A stretch of 64,000 bases of DNA from Aeromonas veronii (GCF_040215105.1 NZ_CP157875.1:797501-861500), one strand, 5' to 3'; numbered from the stretch's first letter, positions 9,131 to 19,653 are shown. Notes: generated by a model from the letters alone, not told the origin. A program made the numbers and translations.

Positions 9131-10107
9131 TGGGTGACGGCTTGCAGCCATTCCCGGATCCAGCCCTTGCGGTTGGCGGCCACCTCGTCAGAGCTGAAGC
9201 TCAGTGGTTTGGCAACGGTGATCATCTGCTCGAAGCCCTTGGGCAGCGGGGTGTCGATCACCGGATACATCCAGTTGCCGCCCGGGATCTCTTGCTGGAA
9301 GGCGGGGCTCACCATGAACTGCAGGAACTGGTCGGCCAGCTTGTCTTGCTTGGCGCTCGCCAGCTTGGCGGCCACTTCCACCTGGCGATAGTGGCCCTCT
9401 TCGAAGGCGGCGGCCTGGTACTGGGCCTTGTTCTCGGCGATCAGGTGATAGGCCGGGGAGGTGGTGTAGGAGAGCACCATGTCCGCCTCGCCATCGAGGA
9501 ACATGCCATAGGCCTCGGACCAGCCCTTGGTGACGGTGACCGTCTTCTTGGCAAGCTGGGCCCAGGCGGCGGGGGCCTGGTCGCCATAGACGGACTTCAT
9601 CCACAGCATCAGCCCCTGACCCGGGGTGGAGGTGCGGGGATCCTGATAGATCACCTTGAGATCGGGGCGCTCCACCAGCTCTTTCAGGCTCTTGGGCGGG
9701 GTCTTGAGTGTGTCCTTGTTGTAGACGAAGGCGAAGTAGCCGTAGTCATAGGGGACGAAGGTATCATCCTGCCAGCCACCTGGCACCTTGAGGGCGGCCA
9801 GATCCGTGTGATGGGGGGCGAACAGACCGCTCTGCTTGGCCTCGCTCACCAGGGCATCGTCCAGCCCCAGCACCATGTCGGCCTTGCTGTGCTTGCCTTC
9901 CAGTCGCAGCCGGTTGAGGATGGCTACCCCGTCTTCCAGCGCCACCAGATTGAGGGTGCAGTTGCACTCCTTCTCGAAGGCCTGTTTGATCTTGGGGCCC
10001 GGACCCCATTCGCTGGCGAAGGAGCCGTAGGTGTAGACGGTGAGGGTGTCGGCGGCGAAGGCCTGGGCACTGAGCAGGCTGGTGGCGACCAGCAGAAGGG
10101 TTTTCAT
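9127..10107 (-). CDS. thiB: Thiamine-binding periplasmic protein ThiB
   Basis: The 326-residue periplasmic solute-binding protein has a cleavable signal peptide, with likely cleavage after AQAFA at about residue 18. The mature protein starts ADTLTVYTYGSFASEWGPG, typical of ThiB/TbpA. It binds thiamine, its mono- and its pyrophosphate and passes them to ThiPQ. The ATG at 10107 follows ggagtgcc at a suitable distance. It is the first gene of thiBPQ, and the TPP riboswitch ends about 65 bases before its start. Confidence 0.95.
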   Translation of the reverse strand: MKTLLLVATSLLSAQAFAADTLTVYTYGSFASEWGPGPKIKQAFEKECNCTLNLVALEDGVAILNRLRLEGKHSKADMVLGLDDALVSEAKQSGLFAPHHTDLAALKVPGGWQDDTFVPYDYGYFAFVYNKDTLKTPPKSLKELVERPDLKVIYQDPRTSTPGQGLMLWMKSVYGDQAPAAWAQLAKKTVTVTKGWSEAYGMFLDGEADMVLSYTTSPAYHLIAENKAQYQAAAFEEGHYRQVEVAAKLASAKQDKLADQFLQFMVSPAFQQEIPGGNWMYPVIDTPLPKGFEQMITVAKPLSFSSDEVAANRKGWIREWLQAVTQ

Positions 10108-10171
10108 CGATGGCACTCCCTGTGGGTTGCGAGCTGCCAGCGGATGAGGGCGCAAAAAACGAGCGCCATGC

Positions 10172-10247
10172 CTCAAATTCCTCCGCCAGCATTATCTGGA
10201 TCAGGTTCACGGGTATAATCTCAGCGGTAAACCGCACCCCGTTTGAG
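10172..10247 (-). ncRNA. TPP riboswitch (THI element) of thiBPQ
   Basis: On the minus strand the element opens with ctcaaacggggtgc, contains ctgagat and atacccgtgaacctgatc, and closes with gcggaggaatttgag. These are the hallmark conserved blocks of the thiamine-pyrophosphate riboswitch, and the outer ctcaaa/tttgag arms form P1. TPP binding would lower thiBPQ expression. A tacaat hexamer just upstream (10259-10264, minus strand) could be the promoter -10 box. Confidence 0.96.
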
Positions 10248-10342
10248 AAACGAATCGCATTGTATTGACGTTCTGGAAGGGAGGCCAGCACTATGTGTCG
10301 CGCACCCCGTCCTGCCTATCCAATCCATGGAGGAAGCCTCGA

Positions 10343-10633
10343 GTGATCACCAGCACCAAGGAAAGACGCGCCTTTCAACGCATGGTCATCAATGCCCCCG
10401 TCACCCTCTATCAACAGCCCAGGGTGCTGGAAGGGGTCTGCCGGGATCTCAGCGCCAACGGCATGGGGGTGGAGATAAACCAGCATGACTTCGACGTCAC
10501 CCAGCCCCTCAGGGTCAGCCTGGCCACCAGCAGCAACCTGCTGCCTCCCTTCGAGGCCCAGGCCCGCATCGTGCGGGTGCTGGAGGAGGACAAGGGGCTC
10601 TTGCTGGCGCTGGAGTTCCTGCCCCAGACCTGA
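10343..10633 (+). CDS. Stand-alone PilZ domain protein
   Basis: The 96-residue protein is a single PilZ domain, the common cyclic-di-GMP receptor. Both ligand motifs are present: RRAFQR at residues 8-13 supplies the RxxxR motif, and DLSANGMG at residues 35-42 supplies D/NxSxxG. The start is taken as GTG at 10343, 8 bases after ggagga; the upstream open frame extends towards the thi riboswitch and lacks such a site. The gene is followed by its own terminator. The output it controls cannot be told from sequence. A REC-EAL phosphodiesterase elsewhere in the window belongs to the same second-messenger system. Confidence 0.88.
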   Translation: MITSTKERRAFQRMVINAPVTLYQQPRVLEGVCRDLSANGMGVEINQHDFDVTQPLRVSLATSSNLLPPFEAQARIVRVLEEDKGLLLALEFLPQT

Positions 10634-10658
10634 TTTATCGATATATTTCACTGCTTTT

Positions 10659-10688
10659 TATCGGCCCGCACTCGCGGGCCGATGTTTT
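10659..10688 (+). terminator. Terminator after the PilZ gene
   Basis: A 10-bp stem (atcggcccgc / gcgggccgat) with a 4-base loop, then gttttta. Confidence 0.82.
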
Positions 10689-10759
10689 TATATTGCAGGC
10701 AGGATTAATCGCTGCCTTTTGTTCATCTGCACAGATGGCTCGCCCATGTCCGCATCGAT

Positions 10760-11689
10760 TTACGGGCTGGCCCTGACCGCTTGCACACTGAGCTGCCTGC
10801 TGTCGACCAGGGTCTTGCTGGTGGGGGCCAGCTGGCCCATGGGGAGCTGGGCCGGGCCGGTCGGCTCCATCAGCAGATAGGTCTGCCCCTCCCAGCTGAG
10901 CACGGCTTCACCGGCCTTGGCGGGCAGGGCGACCCCCAGCAGGGCGTGGCCGGGGACGAACACCATGACCTGGGGGAGCTCGGGGAAGAGCTGGGCCAGC
11001 ATGGCCGCCATCAGGGTCACCTTGCTGTCGCAATCCCCCGCATTCTGCTCCAGCACCTGGCGCGGGGTCAGAAACCCCTTGCCGGCGCGGCCGGACTGGC
11101 TGTCCAGCAGGCGATAAGGGATGACCTGAATGAAGTCGAGCATGAAGGCCACCGTCTGCTGGCGGGCGGCCAGCTCTGTCTCGCCAGACTGGTTGAGTTG
11201 CTCGGCCAGCGGGGCCAGCTCGGCCCGGCTCTCCAGGGCGATGCGCACGTGATCCTGCTTGATGGCGGGGGCGCCATCGGGCGGCGTGAAAGGCTGGAAG
11301 TAGTGCTGCTTGAGCCACTCGGCCTCCAACTTGGCCTGCTGTGGCTTGACCCAGGCCTCGGCCTCCCTCGCCTGATCGGCGTTGCGGCTCCTGATGCTGA
11401 GGGCGAGACTGGGGCGAGCCAGGGAGAACTGCACCTCGGGGAAGTCGATGACGGCCTGCTGCAACAGGCGCTGCAACACCTCCTCTTGCATGCGGGTGGG
11501 GCGATAGGCGATGAGGGGGGGCAAGCTTCCCGCCTCCAGCCGGTAGTCAAGCTGCTGCGCCTTGCCCTCCCTGTCCTGCCAGCCGACCTTGATCTGGCCG
11601 CCGCCGTTGCGAAAAGAGGTCTGCTCGGCCGCCACCGGCAGGGCAAGCAGCAGGGCGCAGAGCAGGGGCAGGGGGCAGGTTTTGGCCAT
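10760..11689 (-). CDS. Periplasmic transglutaminase-like protein
   Basis: The 309-residue product has a signal peptide ending near VAAEQ. Its C-terminal half contains NAGDCDSKVTLMAAML, then VPGHALLGV, then LLMEPTG. This order of Cys, His and an acidic residue matches the catalytic triad order of transglutaminase-like (papain-fold) proteases, with Glu or a nearby residue in the usual Asp place. The second of two adjacent ATGs (11689) is preferred because aggag lies 6 bases upstream. No operon partner is apparent. A role in processing or linking envelope proteins is inference; I do not recognise a named ortholog. Confidence 0.78.
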   Translation of the reverse strand: MAKTCPLPLLCALLLALPVAAEQTSFRNGGGQIKVGWQDREGKAQQLDYRLEAGSLPPLIAYRPTRMQEEVLQRLLQQAVIDFPEVQFSLARPSLALSIRSRNADQAREAEAWVKPQQAKLEAEWLKQHYFQPFTPPDGAPAIKQDHVRIALESRAELAPLAEQLNQSGETELAARQQTVAFMLDFIQVIPYRLLDSQSGRAGKGFLTPRQVLEQNAGDCDSKVTLMAAMLAQLFPELPQVMVFVPGHALLGVALPAKAGEAVLSWEGQTYLLMEPTGPAQLPMGQLAPTSKTLVDSRQLSVQAVRASP

Positions 11690-11724
11690 CATCGTCTCCT
11701 CAAGGTGGCAGGGACCGGACAATA

Positions 11725-11752
11725 AAACGGGGAGCCCAGGCTCCCCATTGAG
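11725..11752 (-). terminator. leu operon terminator
   Basis: Read on the minus strand after leuD, an 8-bp stem (ggggagcc / ggctcccc) is followed by gtttta. Confidence 0.8.
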
Positions 11753-11779
11753 GTTACTCAGTTTATTGACACCGGGCCG

Positions 11780-12379
11780 TTAGAGCCAGCTGGGCTGCTT
11801 CGCCTCGAAGGCATCGATGGCGGCCTCGTGCTGCAGGGTCAGGCCGATGGCATCCAGCCCGTTGAGCAGGCAGTAACGGCGGAACTCGTCGATCTCGAAA
11901 GGGAAGGCGAGCTCACCGGCCCTTACCTGGTTGGCTTCCAGATCCACCTCGATCTCGATGCCCGGATTGGCGGCGACCAGCTGGAACAGGGCATCCACCT
12001 CCTCTTCCTTCAGGCGGACCGGCACCAGACCGTTGTTGATGGCGTTGCCGTAGAAGATGTCGGCGAAGCTCGGGGCGATCAGGGTCTTGAAGCCGTAATC
12101 AGCCAGCGCCCAGGGGGCGTGTTCACGGCTGGAACCACAACCGAAGTTCTCCCGCGCCAACAGGATGCTGGCCCCCGCGTAGCGGGGCTGGTTCAGTACG
12201 AACGCCGGGTTCGGCTGCTGGCCTGCATCGTCCAGGAAGCGCCAGTCGTGGAACAGGTGCTTGCCAAAGCCGGTGCGGTTCACCTTCTGCAGAAACTGCT
12301 TGGGAATGATGGCGTCGGTGTCGACGTTGGCGCTGTCCAGCGGCACCACTATGCCTTTGTGTTGTTTGAATCCTGTCAT
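11780..12379 (-). CDS. leuD: 3-isopropylmalate dehydratase small subunit LeuD
   Basis: LeuD pairs with LeuC to isomerise 2- to 3-isopropylmalate in leucine synthesis. The 199-residue protein shows the family signatures [36 protein letters not shown] and [17 protein letters not shown]. It is of ordinary length. The ATG at 12379 has agaggg 7 bases upstream; an ATG two codons earlier would leave only one base after it. It is the last leu gene. A small ORF resembling its own first residues lies between it and leuC. Confidence 0.96.
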   Translation of the reverse strand: MTGFKQHKGIVVPLDSANVDTDAIIPKQFLQKVNRTGFGKHLFHDWRFLDDAGQQPNPAFVLNQPRYAGASILLARENFGCGSSREHAPWALADYGFKTLIAPSFADIFYGNAINNGLVPVRLKEEEVDALFQLVAANPGIEIEVDLEANQVRAGELAFPFEIDEFRRYCLLNGLDAIGLTLQHEAAIDAFEAKQPSWL

Positions 12380-12391
12380 GTTCATTCCCTC

Positions 12392-12460
12392 TTACAACCC
12401 ACGAATGGAGATGATGCCGGTGGCGACAAAGGCTCGTCTGTGTTGTTTGAATGCTTTCAT
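12392..12460 (-). CDS. Possible 22-residue peptide between leuC and leuD, resembling the LeuD N terminus
   Basis: This short ORF begins MKAFKQHRRAFVATGII, against [12 protein letters not shown] for LeuD. It has agggggtt before its ATG, and its TAA lies within the leader just before the leuD Shine-Dalgarno. The DNA at 12441-12460 and 12360-12379 matches at 18 of 20 positions, so a short duplication of the leuD start is visible. It may be a translated coupling peptide that carries ribosomes to leuD, or simply a non-coding remnant. No function is claimed. Confidence 0.4.
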   Translation of the reverse strand: MKAFKQHRRAFVATGIISIRGL

Positions 12461-12471
12461 CCTAACCCCCT

Positions 12472-13869
12472 TTACAGCGCGCGAATGTCGGCGAAACGAC
12501 CGGTGACGGCGGCGGCGGCAGCCATGGCCGGGCTCACCAGGTGAGTGCGACCGGCACGGCCCTGACGACCCTCGAAGTTGCGGTTGCTGGTGGAGGCGCA
12601 ACGCTCCCCCGGTTGCAGCCGATCGTTGTTCATGGCCAGACACATGGAGCAGCCGGGCAGACGCCACTCAAAGCCCGCCTCGATGAAGATCTTGTCCAGC
12701 CCCTCGGCCTCGGCCTGGGCCTTCACCTGTTCGGAGCCAGGAACCACCAGGGCCTGGACCCCGGCGGCGACCTTGCGGCCACGGGCGATGGCGGCGGCGG
12801 CGCGCAAGTCTTCGATGCGGCTGTTGGTGCAAGAGCCGATGAACACCTTGTCGATGGTGACATCGGAGAGCTTCTGGCCGGGTTGCAGATCCATGTAGGC
12901 CAGGGCCTTGCGAGCGGATTGCTGCTCCATCAGATCGGCGAAGGAGTCCGGATCCGGGATGGGCTCGCCCACGGCGATCACCTGGCCCGGGTTGGTGCCC
13001 CAGGTCACCTGAGGAGCGATGTCGGCGGCATCAAGCACCACCTCGGCGTCGAAGATGGCACCTTCGTCACTCTTGAGCGTTCGCCAGTAGGCGATGGCTT
13101 GCTTGAGTGCCTCACCCTCGGGGGCGAAGACCTTGCCGCGGATGTAGTCGATGGTGGTCTGATCCGGTGCGACCATGCCCGCCTTGGCGCCGAGTTCGAT
13201 GGCCATGTTGCACACCGTCATGCGCCCTTCCATGGAGAGGCTCTCGATGGCATCCCCCGCGAACTCCACCACGTAGCCGGTGCCGCCGGCATGACCGACC
13301 TTGCCGATGATGGCGAGCACCACGTCTTTGGCGCTGATGCCATCGCTCAGCTTGCCGTTGACGCTGATGCGCATGGTCTTGGCCCGGCCCTGTTTCAGGG
13401 TCTGGGTGGCCATCACGTGTTCCACTTCGGAGGTGCCGATGCCAAACGCGAGGGAGCCGAAGGCGCCGTGGGTGGCGGTGTGGGAGTCGCCGCAGACGAT
13501 GGTGGTGCCGGGCAAGGTGATGCCAAGCTCGGGGCCCATCACGTGGACTATGCCCTGATACTGGTGGTTCAGGTCGTAGAGACGAACCCCGAACTCCTTG
13601 CAGTTGGCGGCGAGCGTCTCCATCTGGATGCGGGCCATCTCGCCGGAGGCGGCGATGTCCTTGGTGGTGGTGGAGACGTTGTGATCCATGGTGGCCCAGG
13701 TGAGATCCGGGCGGCGCAGCTGGCGGTTCATGGCACGCAGGCCGTCGAATGCCTGCGGGCTGGTCACTTCGTGCACCAGGTGGCGGTCGATGTAAATGAG
13801 GGGAGTCTCCCCTTCCACTTCCCGCACCACGTGGGCGTCGAACACTTTCTGATAGAGGGTTTTTGACAT
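12472..13869 (-). CDS. leuC: 3-isopropylmalate dehydratase large subunit LeuC
   Basis: The 465-residue aconitase-family catalytic subunit binds a 4Fe-4S cluster. Cluster motifs include [17 protein letters not shown] and [10 protein letters not shown], and substrate-loop motifs such as [13 protein letters not shown] are intact. The ATG at 13869 gives [15 protein letters not shown], matching the family start. The longer open frame upstream of it lies antisense-like within leuB and is not coding. The gene starts 29 bp after the leuB stop. Confidence 0.97.
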   Translation of the reverse strand: MSKTLYQKVFDAHVVREVEGETPLIYIDRHLVHEVTSPQAFDGLRAMNRQLRRPDLTWATMDHNVSTTTKDIAASGEMARIQMETLAANCKEFGVRLYDLNHQYQGIVHVMGPELGITLPGTTIVCGDSHTATHGAFGSLAFGIGTSEVEHVMATQTLKQGRAKTMRISVNGKLSDGISAKDVVLAIIGKVGHAGGTGYVVEFAGDAIESLSMEGRMTVCNMAIELGAKAGMVAPDQTTIDYIRGKVFAPEGEALKQAIAYWRTLKSDEGAIFDAEVVLDAADIAPQVTWGTNPGQVIAVGEPIPDPDSFADLMEQQSARKALAYMDLQPGQKLSDVTIDKVFIGSCTNSRIEDLRAAAAIARGRKVAAGVQALVVPGSEQVKAQAEAEGLDKIFIEAGFEWRLPGCSMCLAMNNDRLQPGERCASTSNRNFEGRQGRAGRTHLVSPAMAAAAAVTGRFADIRAL

Positions 13870-13898
13870 TGCTTTCTTCCTTGTTATCCGCGGCGGGA

Positions 13899-15170
<1,272 letters not shown>

Positions 15171-16727
15171 TGTCGGCGCGCCAGATGCTGTTGATCACGT
15201 GGACTAGGGCCTGGGCCGAGGATTCGATGATGTCGGTGGCCAGCCCCATGCCGTGGAACTTGCGCCCCTTGTATTCGGCGACGATGTCCACCTGGCCGAG
15301 GGCGTTCTTGCCTTCCCCCTTGCCCTTGAGTTCGTATTTGTCGATGCGGATCTCGTAGCCGGTGATGCGGTTGATGCACTGGTAGACCGCATCCACCGGA
15401 CCATTGCCGGTGGCGGCCTCGCTGATGGTTTCCTGGCCGACGTTCAGCTTCACCGAGGCGGTGGCGAGTACCGAGCTGCCGCTCTGCACCCCGAGGTATT
15501 CCAGCTTGAAGTGCTCGGGCTCTTCGTGGATCTGGCTGAAGAAGGCCAGCGCCTCGAGATCGTAATCGAACACCTGGCCCTTCTTGTCCGCCAGGGTCAG
15601 GAATTTCTCGTAGAGGCTGTCCAGGTCATAGCTGCTCTCGGCATAGCCCATGGATTCCATGCGGTGCTTGATGACGTGGCGGCCGGAGCGGGAGGTCATG
15701 TTCAGGTTGTTCTGGGGCAGGCCTATGCTCTCGGGGGTGATGATCTCGTAGGTGTTCTTGGCCTTGAGCACGCCATCCTGATGGATGCCGGAGCTGTGAG
15801 AGAAGGCGTTGACGCCGACGATGGCCTTGTTGGGCTGTACCGGCATGTTGCAGATCTGGCTGACCAGCGTGCTGGTGCGGTGGATCTCGTTGTGGCGGAT
15901 GTTGGTGTGGACCCCGAGCAGATCGGCGCGGGTTTTGAGGATCATCGCCACCTCTTCCAGGGAGCAGTTGCCCGCCCGCTCGCCGATGCCGTTGATGGTG
16001 CACTCGATCTGGCGGGCTCCCATCTGCACGGCGCCGATGGAGTTCGCCACCGAGAGGCCGAGATCGTCGTGACAGTGTACCGAGATGATGGCCTGGTCGA
16101 TGTTCGGCACCCGGTTGAACAGGGTCTGGATGATGCCGGAGAACTCGGTCGGTACCGTGTAACCCACGGTGTCGGGGATGTTGATGGTGCGGGCGCCAGC
16201 CTTGATGGCGGCTTCCACCATGCGGCAGAGGTTGTCGATGGGGGTACGACCCGCATCCTCGCAGGAGAACTCCACGTCGTCGGTGTAGCGGCGGGCATGC
16301 TTGACCGCGCTGACGCCCATCTCCAGCACGTCCTCGAAGCGCTTCTTGAGCTTGCTCTCGACGTGGATGGAGGAGGTGGAAATAAAGGTGTGGATCCGGA
16401 ACGCCTCGGCCACTCTCAGTGCCTCGCCGGCGGCGTCGATGTCCTTGGGCAGGGCGCGAGCCAGGGCGCAGACCCGGCTGTTCTTGATGTGGCGGGCGAT
16501 GGTCTGCACCGAGAGGAAGTCACCGGGGGAAGAGACGGGGAAGCCCACTTCCATGACGTCGACGCCGAGTCGCTCCAGCGCCTGGGCGATCTGCAGCTTC
16601 TCCTTGACCGTCAAACTGGCCGACAGTGCCTGCTCACCATCACGCAAGGTGGTATCGAATATGATGACGCGATCTGACATGTGACTTCCCTCTTCCTAAG
16701 TTCGCAACGTGCATCCCGTGTGGCATA

Positions 16728-16758
16728 AAAAAACCCGTGCGGGGTGCACGGGTTTTTG
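16728..16758 (-). terminator. leu attenuator
   Basis: Between the leader peptide and leuA, the minus strand folds into aaacccgtgc / gcacgggttt with a short loop and a run of Ts. In leucine starvation, ribosomes stalled at the leader's Leu codons would favour an alternative pairing and let transcription enter leuA. Confidence 0.9.
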
Positions 16759-16784
16759 TAAATTCCGGCTATGCCTGAGCCCGG

Positions 16785-16850
16785 CTACAAGGATCCCGCG
16801 CGACGAGTCGCGATTAGGGAAAGCAGTAGTAGCGGAGCGGCAAAATGCAT
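16785..16850 (-). CDS. leuL: leu operon leader peptide
   Basis: The 21-residue ORF starts MHFAAPLLLLSLIATRR. It has four consecutive Leu codons (cta cta ctg ctt) plus a fifth (cta) two codons on. CTA is a rare codon, as in known leu leaders. It lies about 25 bases upstream of the attenuator hairpin and about 30 bases downstream of a likely promoter. This is the classic arrangement for translation-coupled attenuation by leucyl-tRNA supply. Confidence 0.92.
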   Translation of the reverse strand: MHFAAPLLLLSLIATRRAGSL

Positions 16851-16884
16851 GATGACTCAATCCATCCAGTCGATAACGCTTCTA

Positions 16885-16913
16885 CCAATATCGAGATTTT
16901 TATGCTGTGTCAA
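16885..16913 (-). promoter_or_regulatory. Likely leu operon promoter
   Basis: On the minus strand a perfect -35 box TTGACA (16908-16913) is separated by 17 bases from TATTGG (16885-16890). The predicted start falls about 28 bases before the leader ATG. Confidence 0.6.
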
Positions 16914-17086
16914 CTCGAACTCACAGGTTCAATTCACTGGATTATTTAATCGGATTGTAAAGGAGTGCAAATTTCCTTGTCCCATATTCGGTCCATGCCT
17001 GATTATCTGGTCATTCCTGCTGTACTCGATCATCCACACGATTCAGATCGACTTATCAGCTCTTGCTGAATTATCTGAGGTATCCC

Positions 17087-17710
17087 ATGGAAAAACGCAG
17101 ACCTGGCCGTCCGGTTGGACGCTCCGACATTCGTGACAAGCTGCTTGCCGCTGCCCGTGAACGTTTTCTCAACACGCCCTACAGCAAGGTGACGACCCGC
17201 GAGATCGCCGAACTGGCCGGCTCCAATCTGGCGATGATCCACTACTACTTCGGCAGCAAGGAAGGTCTCTACAAGGCCGTGCTGGGGGATGTGGCAGAGC
17301 CGCTGGATCAGGCCTGGCACGACGAGACCAGCAGCCGCAGCCTCAACGATCTGCTCAATACCTACTATCAGGTGATGGCGCCGAACAGCGAGCTGACCTC
17401 TGCCATCTCCAGTGCGTTGTCCACCGAAAAGAGCCCGGGGCGGGATTTTGTGCTGAGCCGTCTGCTGGAGCGTCAATTGCCCCAATTTGATGCCCTGCTG
17501 GAATCCATGAAGACCAATGGTCAGCTCGGTGACAATCTGGATCCCGAGATGCTGAAGATCTCCTTCCTCAGCATGATGTGGCAGCCGTTCGTGATGAAGG
17601 ATCTCTACGAGCAGGTGTTCGGCCTGACCGTGGACGAGCGCTTCATGAGTCGCCTGGCCGCCCACAACTGCCAGCTGATGGAAAACGGGCTGCGCGGCGC
17701 CCTGAACTGA
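17087..17710 (+). CDS. TetR/AcrR family transcriptional regulator
   Basis: The 207-residue protein has an N-terminal helix-turn-helix (residues 12-55), including YSKVTTREIAELAGSNLAMIHYYFGSKEGLY, the canonical TetR recognition region. The C-terminal ligand domain is not diagnostic. The basic opening MEKRRPGRPVGRSD is common in these regulators. The ATG at 17087 has tgagg 6 bases before it; a TTG eight codons upstream is less likely. It stands between divergent leu and the downstream PAP2 gene and has its own terminator, so its target cannot be assigned. Confidence 0.9.
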   Translation: MEKRRPGRPVGRSDIRDKLLAAARERFLNTPYSKVTTREIAELAGSNLAMIHYYFGSKEGLYKAVLGDVAEPLDQAWHDETSSRSLNDLLNTYYQVMAPNSELTSAISSALSTEKSPGRDFVLSRLLERQLPQFDALLESMKTNGQLGDNLDPEMLKISFLSMMWQPFVMKDLYEQVFGLTVDERFMSRLAAHNCQLMENGLRGALN

Positions 17711-17735
17711 TCGCATTGCATCTCACATGAATGAC

Positions 17736-17764
17736 TAAAAAAGGGCCGCTCGGCCCTTTTTTGT
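17736..17764 (+). terminator. Terminator after the TetR gene
   Basis: A stem aaaagggcc / ggcccttttt with a short loop and T tail. Confidence 0.9.
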
Positions 17765-17855
17765 CGTCTTGTTCACCAATCTGTTATCTGTCCTTCAACG
17801 AACTGTCATTGCGCCGCCCTAGCCTGTCTTGAAGATTCAAGGGAAAGGGGGCGTG

Positions 17856-18359
17856 ATGAACAAGATCCAGCAATGGGACCTGCAGGTGTGCCGTGTCTGC
17901 CTGCTCCATCCCTACAACCACTCGCAAGCCCGGGTCAGCCGGTTCATCTCCCGCACCGGTGACGGCCCGCTCTACGCCGTGCTAGCGACCCTGCTCTGGT
18001 GGCAAGGGGGGGCACAACGAGAGACGGTGCTCATGGCACTGCTGGCGTTTGCCCTCGAACTGCCGCTCTATCTGCTGCTCAAGAATTCCCTGAGGCGCCA
18101 GCGCCCGGTGGGGCTGCCGGTCTTCATCACCCCGTCCGATCGCTACAGCCTGCCCTCCGGCCATACCGCCGCCGCCTTCCTGATGGCGACCGTGCTGGCC
18201 GCGAGCTTCCCGCTCTGGGCCCCCTTGCTGTTCACCTGGGCCATCCTGGTGGGGGCCTCCCGCCTGCTGCTCGGGGTGCACTATCTCAGCGATCTGGTGG
18301 CCGGCGCCCTGCTCGGTAGCGGCTGCGCTTTCTGGGCCCTTAACTGGAGTCAGGCATGA
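17856..18359 (+). CDS. PAP2-family membrane phosphatase
   Basis: The 167-residue inner-membrane protein carries the three PAP2 phosphatase motifs in order: KNSLRRQRPVG, YSLPSGHTAAAF and ASRLLLGVHYLSDLVAG. The Lys, Arg, Ser-Gly-His and Arg/His/Asp catalytic residues are all present. It has about four hydrophobic helices. The ATG at 17856 follows aaaggggg. It overlaps the following glycosyltransferase gene by ATGA, so the two are translationally coupled. A lipid-phosphate or undecaprenyl-pyrophosphate substrate fits the partner gene but is inferred. Confidence 0.9.
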   Translation: MNKIQQWDLQVCRVCLLHPYNHSQARVSRFISRTGDGPLYAVLATLLWWQGGAQRETVLMALLAFALELPLYLLLKNSLRRQRPVGLPVFITPSDRYSLPSGHTAAAFLMATVLAASFPLWAPLLFTWAILVGASRLLLGVHYLSDLVAGALLGSGCAFWALNWSQA

Positions 18360-19465
18360 AGATACTGTTCGGGGTACAGGGGACCGGTAACGGTCACATC
18401 AGTCGCAGTCGCACTCTGGCCCGCGCCTTGACCGCCCGCGGCATCGAGGTCGATTACCTGTTCAGTGGCCGCCCTGCCGACGGCTACTTCGAGATGGCCG
18501 AGTTCGGGGACTATCGCACCTTCCCCGGTATCACCTTCGTCAGCCACGGGGGGCGCATCTCGGGCTGGCGGACCCTCAAGGGGCTCTCGCCACTGCGCTT
18601 CTGGCGGGACATGCGGGCCCTGGACTGCCGGGATTACGATCTGGTGATCAGCGACTTCGAGCCCATCAGCGCCCATGCGGCCCGCCGCTGGGGTAAACCC
18701 AGCCTCACCATCAGCCATCAGGCCAGCTTCGACTGGGCCATTCCGCGCTGGGGGGAGAGCGGCTTCAATCGCCAGCTGATGAACCATTTCGCACCGGTCG
18801 GCCAGTCACTTGGGCTCCACTGGTTTCACTTCGGTCAGCCTCTGCTGCCCCCCATCATCGATCCCATTCCGCTGGCCCAAGACAATCAGCAGATACTGGT
18901 CTACCTCCCCTTCGAGCTGACCGAGCAGATAGCCGCCTTGCTGTCGCGCTTCAACCAGCAGCGGTTCGTCTGCTTCCACCCGGCTATCCGTACCCCCAGC
19001 CAGTGGCGCAACATCCAGTTCGAACCCCAGGCGCGGGAGGGTTTCAAGCAGGCGCTGGCGGGTTGCCGTGGCGTCATCACCAACGCCGGTTTCGAGCTGG
19101 CGTCCGAGGCGCTCTCCCTTGGCAAGAAGTTGCTGGTCAAACCCCTGGTGGGCCAGTTCGAGCAACTGACCAACGGCAAGACCCTGGAGCTGATGGGGCT
19201 GGCCCAGTTGATGGAGGCGCTCGATGCCAATGAGGTGCGCAACTGGCTCGATAGCGCGGCCTGCGGGGCCATCCGCTATCCGGATGTGGCGGGGGAGCTG
19301 GCAGACTGGCTGGCGGCGGGGGCCGGGGAGGGGATAGAGTCGCTCTCTCGCAGGCTCTGGGCTCGTACCCTCTTCCCGGAGGAGGTGTGCGATCGGCTGA
19401 GCGAGTTGACCCTGAGCCCGGCATTGCCCCGCCCCTGGTTATCGCAACTCAGTGCCTTTGACTAG
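18356..19465 (+). CDS. MJ1255/VC2487-type glycosyltransferase
   Basis: The 369-residue protein begins MKILFGVQGTGNGHISRS, the glycine-rich opening of GT28-like transferases. It has a second-domain donor site around GVITNAGFELASEALSLGKKLLVKPL, which resembles the MurG/MGDG-synthase nucleotide-sugar loop. Overall it matches the conserved family first noted as MJ1255/VC2487, whose acceptor is unknown. Translational coupling to a PAP2 phosphatase suggests a lipid-linked sugar. The combination could modify or recycle a membrane glycolipid; that is inference. Confidence 0.85.
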   Translation: MKILFGVQGTGNGHISRSRTLARALTARGIEVDYLFSGRPADGYFEMAEFGDYRTFPGITFVSHGGRISGWRTLKGLSPLRFWRDMRALDCRDYDLVISDFEPISAHAARRWGKPSLTISHQASFDWAIPRWGESGFNRQLMNHFAPVGQSLGLHWFHFGQPLLPPIIDPIPLAQDNQQILVYLPFELTEQIAALLSRFNQQRFVCFHPAIRTPSQWRNIQFEPQAREGFKQALAGCRGVITNAGFELASEALSLGKKLLVKPLVGQFEQLTNGKTLELMGLAQLMEALDANEVRNWLDSAACGAIRYPDVAGELADWLAAGAGEGIESLSRRLWARTLFPEEVCDRLSELTLSPALPRPWLSQLSAFD

Positions 19466-19500
19466 ACTGAGACGATCCCAACAAGGAGAGGGTGGACAAC

Positions 19501-19653
19501 ATGCGTTTTACCAATGAGAACGGCGATACCATGAATCTGGCGGACAATCTCACACTGCACGAACTGCTCGACATGGGGGTCAGTATCTCGGTGTGCGAGG
19601 AGACGGATCCGGATCAGCAGATCTGGCTGGTGGAGCCCGAGCAAGACCAGTGA
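19501..19653 (+). CDS. 50-residue acidic protein of unknown function
   Basis: The ORF runs from ATG 19501 to TGA 19653 and encodes an acidic peptide (MRFTNENGDTMNLADNLTLH ... DPDQQIWLVEP). Its sequence looks protein-like, with a predicted helix-strand mix and no membrane segment. It begins 35 bases after the glycosyltransferase stop, with aaggag at 19483 somewhat far upstream and ggtgg closer. It may be the third gene of the PAP2-glycosyltransferase operon. I do not recognise the family. Confidence 0.55.
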   Translation: MRFTNENGDTMNLADNLTLHELLDMGVSISVCEETDPDQQIWLVEPEQDQ

